NCBI RefSeq assembly: GCF_900104345.1
Contig: NZ_FNJN01000001.1
Location: 124,001 to 188,000 of the forward strand
Source of the DNA: Microbacterium testaceum StLB037
GTDB taxonomy: Bacteria; Actinomycetota; Actinomycetes; Actinomycetales; Microbacteriaceae
Direction of reading: 5' to 3'
Length of the DNA stretch: 64,000 nucleotides
Shown: piece by piece, positions 8,264-17,380 of the stretch
How the letters are laid out: each line of letters begins with the position of its first letter
Position numbering within the stretch: position 1 is the first letter of the stretch
The notes under the pieces: model-generated
The model's input: only the letters and a program-made list of their open reading frames with translations
What the model was told of the DNA's origin: nothing
Databases searched by the model: none
Translations under genes and position numbers: made by a program

Positions 8264-9715
8264 ATGGTGCAGAGCTTCGAGCGCAAGCAGTCCGTCGCGA
8301 TCGTCGGCGGCGGCCCCGGCGGATACGAGGCGGCTCTCTCCGCCGCGCAGCTCGGCGCCGACGTCACCCTCGTCGAGCGCGCGGGAGTCGGCGGTTCGGC
8401 CGTCATCACCGACGTGGTCCCCTCGAAGACCCTCATCGCCACCGCCGACGCGGCCGTCGCGATCCGCAATGCCAGCAGCCTCGGCGTGCAGCTGTTCGCC
8501 AAGGACGACCGCGGCAAGCCGCTGACCCCCGAGGTGGCGATCAACCTCGCCGCGGTCAACCAGCGCCTGCTCTCACTCGCGCGGCAGCAGTCCGACGACA
8601 TGCGCGCCTCGTTGCTCGAGGCGGGTGTCCGCATCATCTCGGGCCACGGACGTCTCGACGGCAACGGCGCCGTGGTGGTCTCGACCGAGGCCGGCGGAAC
8701 CGACTTCGACCGTGTCGAGGCCGAGACCCTCGTCGTCTCGGTCGGTGCGTCTCCCCGCGAGCTCCCCTCGGCCAAGCCCGACGGCGAGCGCATCCTCACG
8801 TGGACGCAGCTCTACAACATGAAGTCGGTGCCCTCGCACCTCATCGTCGTGGGCTCCGGCGTGACCGGCGCCGAGTTCGCCTCGGCGTACATGAACCTCG
8901 GTGCCAAGGTCACGCTCGTCTCGAGCCGCGACCAGGTGCTCCCGGGTGAGGATCAGGATGCCGCGGCCGTGCTCGAGCGCGTGTTCCAGCGCGGCGGCAT
9001 GACCCTGTTGGCGAAGGCGCGGGCCGATTCGGTCGTCAACACCGGCGATGGCGTCACCGTCACCCTCTCCGACGGCCGCACCATCGAGGGCAGCCATTGC
9101 CTGATGGCGGTCGGGTCGATCCCCAACACTGCCGGCATCGGGCTCGAGCAGGCGGGGGTGCAGATGACGGCATCCGGTCACATCCGCGTCAACCGCGTCG
9201 CGCGCACCTCGGTGCCCAACATCTACGCGGCGGGCGACTGCACGAACTTCTACCCCCTGGCATCCGTCGCCTCGATGCAGGGGCGTCAGGCGATCTTCCA
9301 CGCCCTCGGCGACATCGTGATCCCGCTCGAGACGCGCCGCATCACGGCCAACATCTTCACCGCGCCCGAGATCGCCACGGTCGGCTTCAGCGAGCAGGAC
9401 ATCACCGAGGGGCGGATCGCCGGCAAGGTGCGCAAGCTCCCGCTCTCGGCGAACCCCCGCGCGAAGATGCAGGGCATCACCGACGGCTTCGTCAAGCTGA
9501 TCGCCCGCGAGGGCAGCGGCACCGTGATGGGCGGCGTGATCGTCGGCCCGAAGGCGTCGGAGCTCATCTACCCGATCGCGATCGCCGTCGAGCGCCGCCT
9601 CACCGTCGACCAGGTCGCGCGCGTGTTCGCGGTGTACCCCTCGCTGACCTCGAGCATCACCGACGCTGCGCGCGCCATGCACATCGTCGATCGCGACGAC
9701 CCCGGCGAGGACTGA
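8264..9715 (+). CDS. lpdA: NAD(P)H-quinone oxidoreductase of the LpdA type (flavoprotein disulfide reductase homologue without redox disulfide)
   Basis: A 483-residue flavoprotein with an N-terminal FAD-binding GGGPGGYEAA, a second dinucleotide site (VVGSGVTGAEFAS), the AAGDCTNFYPL FAD contact and a C-terminal dimerisation domain. Where dihydrolipoamide dehydrogenase has CLNVGC before PSK, this protein has GGSAVITDVVPSK, so both redox cysteines are missing. M. tuberculosis LpdA (Rv3303c) has the same loss and works as a quinone reductase, so that role is inferred here. ATG 8264 is preferred for its 7-nt spacing from a -10-like box; an ATG at 8255 would add three residues. Confidence 0.88.
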   Translation: MVQSFERKQSVAIVGGGPGGYEAALSAAQLGADVTLVERAGVGGSAVITDVVPSKTLIATADAAVAIRNASSLGVQLFAKDDRGKPLTPEVAINLAAVNQRLLSLARQQSDDMRASLLEAGVRIISGHGRLDGNGAVVVSTEAGGTDFDRVEAETLVVSVGASPRELPSAKPDGERILTWTQLYNMKSVPSHLIVVGSGVTGAEFASAYMNLGAKVTLVSSRDQVLPGEDQDAAAVLERVFQRGGMTLLAKARADSVVNTGDGVTVTLSDGRTIEGSHCLMAVGSIPNTAGIGLEQAGVQMTASGHIRVNRVARTSVPNIYAAGDCTNFYPLASVASMQGRQAIFHALGDIVIPLETRRITANIFTAPEIATVGFSEQDITEGRIAGKVRKLPLSANPRAKMQGITDGFVKLIAREGSGTVMGGVIVGPKASELIYPIAIAVERRLTVDQVARVFAVYPSLTSSITDAARAMHIVDRDDPGED

Positions 9716-9725
9716 GCCCTCCGGA

Positions 9726-9743
9726 TGCCGCGGCCTCGCGGCA
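9726..9743 (+). terminator. Small hairpin after lpdA
   Basis: TGCCGCG and CGCGGCA form a 7-bp stem with a 4-nt loop 11 bp after the lpdA stop. No T-run follows, as is usual for high-GC actinobacterial terminators. Confidence 0.45.
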
Positions 9744-9865
9744 CCCGTCACCCGTCGGTGCCCCGGCGGGGCGGGGTCGTCGATAAACGTTCCCTGCACG
9801 GAGAAACGCTTTCGCGTGCGTTTGCCGGTGCAGCGCGCGCTCATGAATGCGCCCCGCACGAACGA

Positions 9866-9898
9866 CGGCGCCGCGCCCCCCGAAGGAGCGCGGCGCCG
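9866..9898 (-). terminator. Strong hairpin downstream of accA3
   Basis: CGGCGCCGCG at 9866-9875 and CGCGGCGCCG at 9889-9898 form a perfect 10-bp stem with a 13-nt loop. It lies 20 bp beyond the minus-strand stop of the biotin carboxylase gene. The rest of the 200-bp gap from lpdA holds nothing else recognisable. Confidence 0.6.
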
Positions 9899-9917
9899 TG
9901 TCGAACGGAGGGGCCCG

Positions 9918-11684
9918 TCAGCTGATCAGCAGCAGCTGGTGCCCCGCGGCGACCGTGGTACCGGCCGAGGCGTCGATGCTCGCGACGGTGCCGTCCTTGT
10001 GGGCCTGGATGGGCTGCTCCATCTTCATCGCCTCGAGCACCACGACCAGGTCGCCCTTGACGACCTGCTGGCCCTCTTCGACGGCCACCTTGACGACGGT
10101 GGCCTGCATCGGCGACTTCACCGCGTCGCCGGTGGCGCCGGCCGTGGGCGAGGCGCCGTGCGCGCGGCGGGACGGGGGAGCGGCGGCCGGACGACCGACC
10201 GAGGGAGCCGCGGCCGTGATGCGGTCGGGCAGGCTCACCTCGAGACGCTTGCCGCCGACCTCGACGACCACCGTGTGGCGGCCGGGGGCTGCGGCGGGGG
10301 CTTCGAGCTCGCCGTCCCACGCGGGGATGTCGTTGACGAACTCCGTCTCGATCCAGCGCGTGAACACGCCGAACGCGCCGTTCTCGGCGGTGAAGGCGGG
10401 GTCGCGGACGACCTTGCGGTGGAACGGGATGACGGTCGGCATGCCGGCGACCTCGAACTCGTCGAGGGCGCGGCGCGAGCGCTCGAGGGCCTCGGCGCGG
10501 TCGCGGCCGGTCACGATGATCTTCGCGAGCAGCGAGTCGAAGGCGCCCGAGACGCTGTCGCCCGCGGTCACGCCGGAGTCGAGGCGGATGCCGGGGCCGC
10601 CGAAGGTCTTGAAGACGTGGATCGGGCCCGGCTGGGGGAGGAACCCGCGACCCGGGTCCTCGCCGTTGATGCGGAACTCGATCGAGTGACCGACCGGGGC
10701 CGGGTCGTCGTAGCCGAGCTCTTCGCCCTCGGCGACGCGGAACTGCTCGCGCACGAGGTCGATGCCGGTGACCTCTTCGGAGACGGGGTGCTCGACCTGC
10801 AGGCGGGTGTTGACCTCGAGGAACGAGATCGTGCCGTCGGCGCCGATGAGGAACTCGCAGGTTCCGGCGCCGACGTAGCCGACCTCCTTGAGGATGGCCT
10901 TCGACGCCGAGTAGAGGATGGCGTTCTGCTCGTCGGTCAGGAACGGCGCGGGGGCCTCTTCGACGAGCTTCTGGTGGCGGCGCTGCAGCGAGCAGTCGCG
11001 CGTGGAGACGACCACGACGTTGCCGGCGGCATCGGCCAGGCACTGCGTCTCGACGTGACGCGGCTTGTCGAGGTACTTCTCGACGAAGCACTCGCCGCGG
11101 CCGAAGGCGGCGACCGCCTCGCGCGTGGCCGATTCGAACATCTCGGCGACCTCGTCGAGCTCGCGCGCGACCTTGAGCCCGCGTCCGCCGCCGCCGTACG
11201 CGGCCTTGATGGCGATCGGCAGGCCGACCTCGTTGGCGAAGGCGATGACCTCGTCGGCACCCGAGACGGGGCCGGGGGTTCCGGGGGCCAGGGGGGCGCC
11301 GACCTTCTCGGCGACGTGGCGCGCGGTGACCTTGTCGCCCAGGGCCTCGATGGCGTCGGGCGAGGGGCCGATCCAGATGAGGCCGGCACCGATCACGGCG
11401 CGGGCGAAGCCGGCGTTCTCGGCGAGGAAGCCGTAGCCGGGGTGCACGGCGTCGGCGCCGGAGCGGCGGGCGACCGAGAGGATCTTCTCGATCGACAGGT
11501 AGGTGTCGGCGCTGGTCGCACCGTCGAGGGCGTAGGCTTCGTCGGCGAGGCGGGTGTGCAGGGCGTCGCGATCCTGATCGGCGTAGACGGCGACGGAGGC
11601 CTTCCCCGAATCACGGGCGGCGCGGATGACTCGGACGGCGATCTCGCCGCGGTTGGCGACAAGGACCTTGGCGATCTTCGGCAT
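9918..11684 (-). CDS. accA3: Acyl-CoA carboxylase alpha subunit (biotin carboxylase plus biotin carboxyl carrier domain)
   Basis: A 588-residue fusion that carboxylates its own biotin with ATP and bicarbonate, then feeds the beta subunit to make malonyl-CoA or methylmalonyl-CoA. The biotin carboxylase part starts [17 protein letters not shown] and carries the GGGGRG ATP loop and the [14 protein letters not shown] active site. The C-terminal domain has [10 protein letters not shown] with the biotinylated Lys554, 35 residues from the end. The length fits the mycobacterial AccA3/BccA type. ATG 11684 is 6 nt after a TAGGCT box, hence probably leaderless. The beta and epsilon subunits and the biotin ligase are all within 10 kb. 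Confidence 0.95.
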   Translation of the reverse strand: MPKIAKVLVANRGEIAVRVIRAARDSGKASVAVYADQDRDALHTRLADEAYALDGATSADTYLSIEKILSVARRSGADAVHPGYGFLAENAGFARAVIGAGLIWIGPSPDAIEALGDKVTARHVAEKVGAPLAPGTPGPVSGADEVIAFANEVGLPIAIKAAYGGGGRGLKVARELDEVAEMFESATREAVAAFGRGECFVEKYLDKPRHVETQCLADAAGNVVVVSTRDCSLQRRHQKLVEEAPAPFLTDEQNAILYSASKAILKEVGYVGAGTCEFLIGADGTISFLEVNTRLQVEHPVSEEVTGIDLVREQFRVAEGEELGYDDPAPVGHSIEFRINGEDPGRGFLPQPGPIHVFKTFGGPGIRLDSGVTAGDSVSGAFDSLLAKIIVTGRDRAEALERSRRALDEFEVAGMPTVIPFHRKVVRDPAFTAENGAFGVFTRWIETEFVNDIPAWDGELEAPAAAPGRHTVVVEVGGKRLEVSLPDRITAAAPSVGRPAAAPPSRRAHGASPTAGATGDAVKSPMQATVVKVAVEEGQQVVKGDLVVVLEAMKMEQPIQAHKDGTVASIDASAGTTVAAGHQLLLIS

Positions 11685-11690
11685 CCTCCC

Positions 11691-11696
11691 AGCCTA
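11691..11696 (-). promoter_or_regulatory. -10 box of accA3
   Basis: TAGGCT on the minus strand ends 6 nt before the ATG at 11684; a leaderless transcript is expected. Confidence 0.6.
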
Positions 11697-11761
11697 GCGA
11701 GGGGTTACCCCGGCCTTTTGACCCTCCTCGATAAGAAACGCCGAAAAACGTGTGAGGGAGT

Positions 11762-12409
11762 CTACGAACGGTTCCACAGGTCGGTCCACGAACCGCCCAG
11801 TTCGCGCACCAGTCGGCGGACCGTCGAGAGCGACATGCCCACCACCGTCGAGGGGTCCCCGTCGACCCGCTCGATGAACGCCCCGCCGAGGCTGTCGACG
11901 GTGAACGCCCCCGCCACCAGTAGGGGCTCGCCGGTGGCCACGTACGCGGCGATCTCGGCGTCGTCGACGTCGGCGGCGAAGGTCACCGAGGCTTCGGCGA
12001 CGGCGAAGGCCTCGCGCGGCTCGGAGCCGCGGGACAGGCGGAAGACGCTGTGACCGGAGTGCAGCACCCCGGTGCGCCCTCGCATCCCGCGCCAGCGTGC
12101 GGTCGCGGCATCCGGGGTGTACGGCTTTCCGAGGATCTCGTCGCCGAGGGCGAACATCGAGTCGCCCCCGATGACGAAGCCGTCGAAGTTGGGCTCCTCG
12201 GCGCGCAGGCGGTGCGCGACGTCGGCGGCCTTGCGCCGCGCGAGCAGCAGCACGTGCTCGGGGGCGGGCAGGCGCCGGGCCTCGGCCGCCTCGACCTCGG
12301 CGATCACGGCTTCCTCGTCGACCTGGGGTGCCCGCGCCTCGGGCTCGATGCCCGCTTGGCGCAGCAGCATGAGTCGAGCGGGAGAAGTGGATGCCAAGCA
12401 CACGCGCAT
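11762..12409 (-). CDS. maf: Maf-family nucleoside triphosphate pyrophosphatase
   Basis: A 215-residue Maf protein, which hydrolyses non-canonical or excess nucleoside triphosphates to monophosphates. It starts MRVCLASTSPARLMLL, the family's phosphate-contacting SxSxxR-like segment, followed by PQVDEEA, ARRKA, GGDSMF and LGKPYTP, and later VDSLGGAFIERVDGDPSTVVGMS. It is one or two dozen residues longer than the E. coli proteins. ATG 12409 is 6 nt after a TAGCGT box. Maf lies beside accA3 in mycobacteria too. Base preference is not predictable from what is visible. Confidence 0.92.
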   Translation of the reverse strand: MRVCLASTSPARLMLLRQAGIEPEARAPQVDEEAVIAEVEAAEARRLPAPEHVLLLARRKAADVAHRLRAEEPNFDGFVIGGDSMFALGDEILGKPYTPDAATARWRGMRGRTGVLHSGHSVFRLSRGSEPREAFAVAEASVTFAADVDDAEIAAYVATGEPLLVAGAFTVDSLGGAFIERVDGDPSTVVGMSLSTVRRLVRELGGSWTDLWNRS

Positions 12410-12415
12410 GCGACA

Positions 12416-12421
12416 ACGCTA
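12416..12421 (-). promoter_or_regulatory. -10 box of maf
   Basis: TAGCGT on the minus strand ends 6 nt before the ATG at 12409. Confidence 0.55.
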
Positions 12422-12553
12422 CCCAGGTGCGGGGGCGGCGGTCTCCGCGCCGCCCGGACCCCTCGACGAGCTCAGGGACCTCCTACCGGGGCGGTCGGGC
12501 GTCGCCGCGTCCGCCCCCGGCGGTCTCCCGGCCGTGTATGACAGGCTCGGAGG

Positions 12554-13813
12554 ATGCACGACGGCGACCTCATCGAACTCGACATCACCGGCATCGCCCA
12601 CGGCGGCGTCTTCGTCGGACGGCACGAGGGGCGGGTCGTCTTCGTCTCGGACACGATGCCCGGCGAACGCGTCCGCGCGCGGTTGACCGACACCCGCAAG
12701 AAGGCGTTCTGGCGGGCCGAGGCCGTCGAGGTGGTGGATGCCGCTCCCCAGCGCCGTCCGCACGTCTGGCGTTCGGCCGATATCGGTGTGGATCCCGCGG
12801 AACGCGTGGGCGGGGCCGAGTTCGGTCACATCGACCTCGCGCACCAGCGCGCCCTCAAGGAGCGCGTGATCCGCGAGGCCATGGAGCGCGTGGGCCGGCT
12901 CGAGCTGCCGGTCGACGTGCGCCCCGCCGGCGACGCCGATCACCCCGAGTCCGTCGACGGAACGGGCTGGCGGACGCGCGTGAGCCTCCACGTCGATGAC
13001 CGGGGCCGGGTGGGCGCCTACGCCGCGCGGTCGCACCACGTCGTCGAGACCCCCGACTTCCCCCTCGCGACCGAGGCCGTCGCTCGCGCGGCCGCCGAGG
13101 TGCGCGGGGGAGCGCGCCCCGGGCGCGTCGACCTCGTCCAGCCGGCCGACGGACGCGTGCGCGTCCTGCCACGGCCCGAGGGCGAGCGCTCGACCGCTGC
13201 CCCCGAGGTCGTCGACGAGATCGTCGGTGAGCGCGTCTTCCGCGTCGATGCGGGCGGGTTCTGGCAGGTGCACCGCCTCGCCGCGTCCACGCTGACCTCT
13301 CTCGTCACGGCGGAGCTCACCGCTTCGGTCGAGGCCCTCGACCCCGAGGCGATGCACCTCGACCTCTACGGCGGCGTCGGCCTCTTCGCCGCCGCGCTCG
13401 CCGAGCTGGGCGGGTCGTCGACGCGCGTGGTGAGCGTGGAATCCGACCCCCGGGCGACGGAGCACGCCGGTGAGAACCTCGCCGAGTGGGTCGGTGCGCG
13501 GGCCGAGACGGCACGGGTCGATCGCTACGTCCAGAACCTCGCCGCCGGCGCTTCCGAGCGGGAACGCGAGCGTCTGGAGCGCGGTGTCGTGCTGCTCGAC
13601 CCGCCGCGGGCGGGTGCGGGCCGGGTCGCCGTCGAGGGCATCGCCGCGCTGTCCCCGTCCGCCGTCGTCTACGTCGCGTGCGACCCCGTGGCCCTCGCCC
13701 GCGACCTGGCGCTGTTCGCCGAACTCGGGTACCGCGCCGAGCGCGGCATCCGGGGTGTCGACCTCTTCCCGAACTCGCACCACGTCGAGGCCGTCACGGT
13801 GCTGCGCCGCTGA
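12554..13813 (+). CDS. TrmA/RumA-type class I SAM-dependent RNA 5-methyluridine methyltransferase
   Basis: A 419-residue protein with an N-terminal TRAM RNA-binding domain (GDLIELDITGIAHGGVFVGR), a central insert and a C-terminal SAM-dependent fold. The SAM loop is DLYGGVGLFAAAL. LLDPPRAG and ACDPVALARDL supply the catalytic aspartate/cysteine region, and HHVEAV closes the domain. This is the pattern of enzymes making m5U in rRNA or tRNA. The CxxxxxCxxC iron-sulfur cysteines of RlmD-like enzymes are absent: the equivalent stretch reads DAAPQRRPHVWRSADIG. The ATG at 12554 directly follows GGAGG; a TATGAC box lies 11 nt upstream. The RNA target is unknown. Confidence 0.85.
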   Translation: MHDGDLIELDITGIAHGGVFVGRHEGRVVFVSDTMPGERVRARLTDTRKKAFWRAEAVEVVDAAPQRRPHVWRSADIGVDPAERVGGAEFGHIDLAHQRALKERVIREAMERVGRLELPVDVRPAGDADHPESVDGTGWRTRVSLHVDDRGRVGAYAARSHHVVETPDFPLATEAVARAAAEVRGGARPGRVDLVQPADGRVRVLPRPEGERSTAAPEVVDEIVGERVFRVDAGGFWQVHRLAASTLTSLVTAELTASVEALDPEAMHLDLYGGVGLFAAALAELGGSSTRVVSVESDPRATEHAGENLAEWVGARAETARVDRYVQNLAAGASERERERLERGVVLLDPPRAGAGRVAVEGIAALSPSAVVYVACDPVALARDLALFAELGYRAERGIRGVDLFPNSHHVEAVTVLRR

Positions 13814-13860
13814 CGCGCCGGGTCGCGTGACCTTCACCCGCGCGGCGGCCCCCGCGCCGA

Positions 13861-13866
13861 TACGAT
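13861..13866 (+). promoter_or_regulatory. -10 box of the two-component operon
   Basis: TACGAT is followed by 6 nt and the ATG at 13873. The response regulator mRNA is therefore probably leaderless. Confidence 0.6.
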
Positions 13867-13872
13867 GTGGGG

Positions 13873-14541
13873 ATGACGCGCGTCGCCCTCATCGATGACC
13901 ACGAGTCGGTCCGACTCGGGCTGGAGGCCGCCCTCGCGCGCACCGAGGCCACCGAGGTCGTCTTCTCGGGCGCGAACGTCGCCTCGTACCTGTCCTGGCG
14001 TCAAGCGGCGGCCGCGAACCCCGCCGACGTCGTGGTGCTCGACCTGACGCTCGGTGACGGCACGACGGTCTCCGAGAACGTCGACCGCGTCGTCCGCGAC
14101 GGCTCCAGCGTCATCATCCACAGCGTCGCCGACCGCGCCGCCGCGGTGCGCGAGGCACTCGCCGCGGGCGCCGCGGGGATCGTCAGCAAGTCGTCGCCGA
14201 CGCACGAGGTGCTCGGCGCCATCAGCACCGTCGCCCGGGGCGAGGTGCTCGACAACGTCGAGTGGGCGAGCGCCGTCGAAGGCGATCGGGAGTTCGCCGA
14301 CGCGCAGTTGTCCGCTCGAGAGCGCGAGGTCCTGCGCCTGTACGCCGCGGGCCTTCCGCTCAAGGCCGTCGCCGACCGCCTCGGCGTCGCCTATTCCACC
14401 GCCAAGGAGAACATCACCCGCGTCCGCGTGAAGTACGTCGAGGTGGGGCGCCCGGCACCGACGAAGGTCGACCTGCTGCGGCGCGCCATGGAGGACGGCA
14501 TCCTGCAGGACGCACCCGATGATGCTCCCCGCCATGGCTGA
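13873..14541 (+). CDS. NarL/FixJ-family response regulator
   Basis: A 222-residue regulator. The receiver domain has the acidic pair in LIDDH, the phosphoacceptor Asp57 in VVLDLTLGDG and Lys106 in GIVSKSS. A LuxR-type helix-turn-helix begins at LSAREREVLRLYAAG and continues through ADRLGVAYSTAKENITRV, with a recognition helix that is somewhat atypical. It is transcribed with the histidine kinase, whose start overlaps its 3' end by 23 nt, and with a third membrane protein gene. The target genes are unknown. ATG 13873 is chosen because of the promoter spacing. Confidence 0.9.
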   Translation: MTRVALIDDHESVRLGLEAALARTEATEVVFSGANVASYLSWRQAAAANPADVVVLDLTLGDGTTVSENVDRVVRDGSSVIIHSVADRAAAVREALAAGAAGIVSKSSPTHEVLGAISTVARGEVLDNVEWASAVEGDREFADAQLSAREREVLRLYAAGLPLKAVADRLGVAYSTAKENITRVRVKYVEVGRPAPTKVDLLRRAMEDGILQDAPDDAPRHG

Positions 14542-15790
14542 GAACCATCGGTCCGTGCTCGACGAAGCCTGGGGGCGGATCCCCCACACCCGCGAGGGGC
14601 AGGCGGAGCAGGGGTCGTTCACGCAGACGCGGATCGAGCGCGTCATCACCCTGATCGTGGGCCCGGGCTCTCTCGTGCTGGGGCTGCAGGCCTTCGTCGC
14701 CGCGTTCGGCCCGGGAGATGAGGCGGCCGGGTGGCACATGCCTCTCGTCCTCGCCGTCTTCGTGCCGCTGGTGGCGATGATCGTCGCATGCACCGTGGGA
14801 CGCTTCGCGCGGGTGTTCTCGGGTGTCTTCGCGGTCGTCTTCATGCTCGCCCTCGCGTTCTGGCCCGTTGCCACGGCCGGCGGACCCACGCCGGTCCCCA
14901 CCGAGAACCCCTGGATCTTCTACCTCATCAACGTCGCCACGGTCGCCACCGTGGTCGCGTTCCCCCTCTCGCTGCAGATCGTCTGGACGGTCGCCGCGCC
15001 GCTGCTGTTCGGGGTGGTGCGCCTGCTGCAGGCCGGCGGGCGGGGAGAGTTCATCCTGCCGATCTCGCTCGACGTCTCGTTCGCGCTGATCCTCGGCAGC
15101 GTCCTGGTGACCCTCGGCTGGATGTACCGCTCGATCGCCGCGAACGTCGACCAGGCCCGCGCGTCGGCCGTGTCGAGCTACGCGGCCGCGGCCGCGACGG
15201 CCGCGACCGAGCACGAGCGGGTCGCGGTGGCGGCTCTCATGCACGACAGCGTCCTGGGCGCCCTGCTCGCGGCGGACCGCGCCACGACCCCGCGCGAGCG
15301 CACTCTGGCCGTCAGCATGGCGCGCGAGGCGCTGACCCGGTTGGCGAACGCCGAGAAGGACTCCCTCGAAGGAAGCGACGAGCCGGTCCCCGCGCTGCGC
15401 CTGGCCGACGACATCGAGGCCGCCGCCCGCGAGCTCGGGGTCGACCTGACCGTCGTCCGCCACGTCGACGAGGGCACACCGCACGTCCCCGGGCGGATCG
15501 CCCGCGCTCTCGTCCTTGCGGCGATGCAGGCCGTCGCCAACGCCGTACAGCACGCCGATGCGCAGGGCCTCACGGTGCAGTTGACGGGCTACGCCTCCCC
15601 GGGAAGCGTGTCGGTCCGGGTGCGCGACACGGGCCCCGGCTTCGACGTCACCGCCATCCCGGCCGACCGACTCGGCATCCGCGGTTCGATCGACGCGCGA
15701 CTGGCGGCCGTGGGCGGTCGCAGCGAGATCGACTCGCACGCCGGTGGCACGACGGTGACGCTCGAGTGGGAGAGCGGAGACCGCTGGTGA
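14519..15790 (+). CDS. Sensor histidine kinase (NarL-partner type)
   Basis: A 423-residue membrane kinase. Four to six hydrophobic segments occupy roughly residues 40-205, followed by a helical linker. The phosphoacceptor motif ALMHDSVLGAL places the His at residue 242. The C-terminal ATPase domain has an N-box-like ANAVQHADA and the G-box VRDTGPGFD, then RLGIRGSIDARLAAVGG. This is the arrangement of kinases paired with LuxR-type regulators. Starts at 14522 or 14534 are possible; 14519 has AGGA about 8 nt upstream. The stop overlaps the third gene by 4 nt. The stimulus cannot be inferred, as the extracellular loops are short. Confidence 0.88.
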   Translation: MMLPAMAENHRSVLDEAWGRIPHTREGQAEQGSFTQTRIERVITLIVGPGSLVLGLQAFVAAFGPGDEAAGWHMPLVLAVFVPLVAMIVACTVGRFARVFSGVFAVVFMLALAFWPVATAGGPTPVPTENPWIFYLINVATVATVVAFPLSLQIVWTVAAPLLFGVVRLLQAGGRGEFILPISLDVSFALILGSVLVTLGWMYRSIAANVDQARASAVSSYAAAAATAATEHERVAVAALMHDSVLGALLAADRATTPRERTLAVSMAREALTRLANAEKDSLEGSDEPVPALRLADDIEAAARELGVDLTVVRHVDEGTPHVPGRIARALVLAAMQAVANAVQHADAQGLTVQLTGYASPGSVSVRVRDTGPGFDVTAIPADRLGIRGSIDARLAAVGGRSEIDSHAGGTTVTLEWESGDRW

Positions 15791-16821
15791 CCGTTCGCGC
15801 CATCCTGTCGGTCATCGGACTGGCCTTCACCGCCTACCTCGCGGCGCGCGGCCTCATCTGGACCTCTCCCGAGACCGTCGAGCGCGGGTGGCTCATCGTG
15901 GCGGCCCTGGTGCTCTACCTCCCGGTGACGTGGATGTGGATCTTCGCGATCGGCGCGCGCGGTCGGCGGGGACAGCCGGCGCCGACCGCGGGTGCGCGAC
16001 TGCCCGCCTGGGGGGTCGTGCTCGCTCTCGTGGTGGCGATCGTGGTGTCGAACGCGACGTTCCTCGCGGTCACCGAGGCCGGTCGCACGCAGCCTTTCGT
16101 CACGTGGGTGATCGGCGGTGTCGGCGCGCTCATGACCATCGTCATGGTGCGGCGCCGGCCCATCGTCGCATGGGTCGGGATGCTGATCCTCGCCGTGTCG
16201 ACGTCGTTCTGGTTGGGGCCGCTGCAGGCGCTCAGCCTGGGCCTGGTCGGCTCGATCGTGTGGGTGACCGCGGCGCAGCTCGTGACCATCGCCCTCGACC
16301 GCGCGGCGCGGGACGCCGAGCGTCTCGCCGAGCTCCAGCAAGCGGCATCCGCGTGGCAGGCCTCGCAGAGCGGCCGGCAACGAGAGCGTCGACTTCACGT
16401 TCAGCGCGCGCTGCAGGCGGCGGGCCCCATCCTCGCCCGCACCATCGAGAACGGCGGCAACCTGCGCGCGGCCGACAAGCAGGCCGCTCGACGCGCCGAG
16501 GCCAGCCTGCGCGACGAGCTGCGGGGCAACCGCCTGCTCGACGACGACGTGCGGGCCGAGATCGACGCCGCGCGCCGCCGGGGGTCCGCGGTGAGTCTGT
16601 TCGACGAGGGCGGTCTCGAGGGACTCGGCGCCGCGGATCTGAAGGGCATCCGATCCGAGCTGGCGGGCATCCTGCGGGAGTCCGTGTCGGAGCGCGTGAT
16701 CATCCGCACCTCTCCGCACCACGAGATCGCCGTCACGATCGTCGGGCGCTCGAGTGGTGAGAGCGCCGGGGGAGACGACGATCAGGTCGACCTCTGGCGC
16801 GAGATCCGTCGCCCGCGCTGA
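15787..16821 (+). CDS. Kinase-like membrane protein lacking a histidine box (third component of the signalling operon)
   Basis: A 344-residue protein with about six membrane segments in the first 180 residues, then a charged helical linker (AERLAELQQAASAWQASQ). Its C-terminal domain aligns in layout with the dimerisation and ATPase region of the preceding kinase. It has no phosphoacceptor His motif and no clear N or G box: the last part reads SPHHEIAVTIVGRSSG where a kinase would finish its ATPase fold. A GTG start overlaps the kinase stop by 4 nt, so stoichiometric production is likely. It may modulate the kinase through heterodimerisation. I do not recognise a named family; the role is inference. 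Confidence 0.7.
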   Translation: MTVRAILSVIGLAFTAYLAARGLIWTSPETVERGWLIVAALVLYLPVTWMWIFAIGARGRRGQPAPTAGARLPAWGVVLALVVAIVVSNATFLAVTEAGRTQPFVTWVIGGVGALMTIVMVRRRPIVAWVGMLILAVSTSFWLGPLQALSLGLVGSIVWVTAAQLVTIALDRAARDAERLAELQQAASAWQASQSGRQRERRLHVQRALQAAGPILARTIENGGNLRAADKQAARRAEASLRDELRGNRLLDDDVRAEIDAARRRGSAVSLFDEGGLEGLGAADLKGIRSELAGILRESVSERVIIRTSPHHEIAVTIVGRSSGESAGGDDDQVDLWREIRRPR

Positions 16822-16958
16822 CCCGCAGGCGGAAGCAGTGCCGCGACCGTGATCTCGGCTGTGATCGAGCCCCGCGTGTGCGCGCCCCCGCGGCCGGCGG
16901 CGACGACGTGAGGGGGGTCCGTCGACGCTGCCATGCCCTCCGCGGGGGAAGAGGATGG

Positions 16959-16993
16959 GGGTGAGGGGCGGCGAATGCGCCTGCCCCTCACCC
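16959..16993 (+). terminator. 11-bp hairpin in the gap after the signalling operon
   Basis: GGGTGAGGGGC at 16959-16969 and GCCCCTCACCC at 16983-16993 form a perfect 11-bp stem with a 13-nt loop. It is the only marked structure in the 322-bp gene-free region 16822-17143, which separates the convergent signalling operon and accE. It could serve as a terminator in both directions. I see no gene or promoter in the remainder. Confidence 0.55.
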
Positions 16994-17143
16994 GTGCGAA
17001 CGGTTACCCGAAAACCGTCCGCGCGGTCGAATCCGGCTCTAAGGAGCGGTCCGACCGAACGCGTGATGCGTTCCAGCTCCTCCAGTATTCGGCAGTGTCC
17101 CTCGCCCGTCTGTAGGTATTTCGGGGGACATTTCGAACACGTG

Positions 17144-17380
17144 TCAGCCGGTGAAACCGTGCCATCCGGCGGTGCGGTTCAGCGGGGTGCGCAGGCCGCG
17201 AGCCGACAGCTCCCAGCGGGAGCGCGGCGTCTCGTCGGGAACCGTGGCGTCGGCCACCTCGCGCACGTAGGACTCGCTCACCACGACGATCGCCGCGGCC
17301 AGTTCCTCCTCGGTGGGCGTGCCGCGTACGACCTCCGCGACGATGGGTCGGGGGGCGTCGGGGTCGACGGTGTCGCTCAC
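17144..17380 (-). CDS. accE: Acyl-CoA carboxylase epsilon subunit
   Basis: A 78-residue acidic protein starting with GTG at 17380, overlapping the stop of the beta-subunit gene by 4 nt. The first half, [21 protein letters not shown], is the conserved helix of actinobacterial AccE/PccE epsilon subunits. The second half has the tryptophan/arginine signature [14 protein letters not shown]. Epsilon subunits stabilise the alpha-beta complex of acyl-CoA carboxylases and are found mainly in Actinobacteria. Position directly after the carboxyltransferase gene is the usual arrangement. Confidence 0.85.
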   Translation of the reverse strand: MSDTVDPDAPRPIVAEVVRGTPTEEELAAAIVVVSESYVREVADATVPDETPRSRWELSARGLRTPLNRTAGWHGFTG

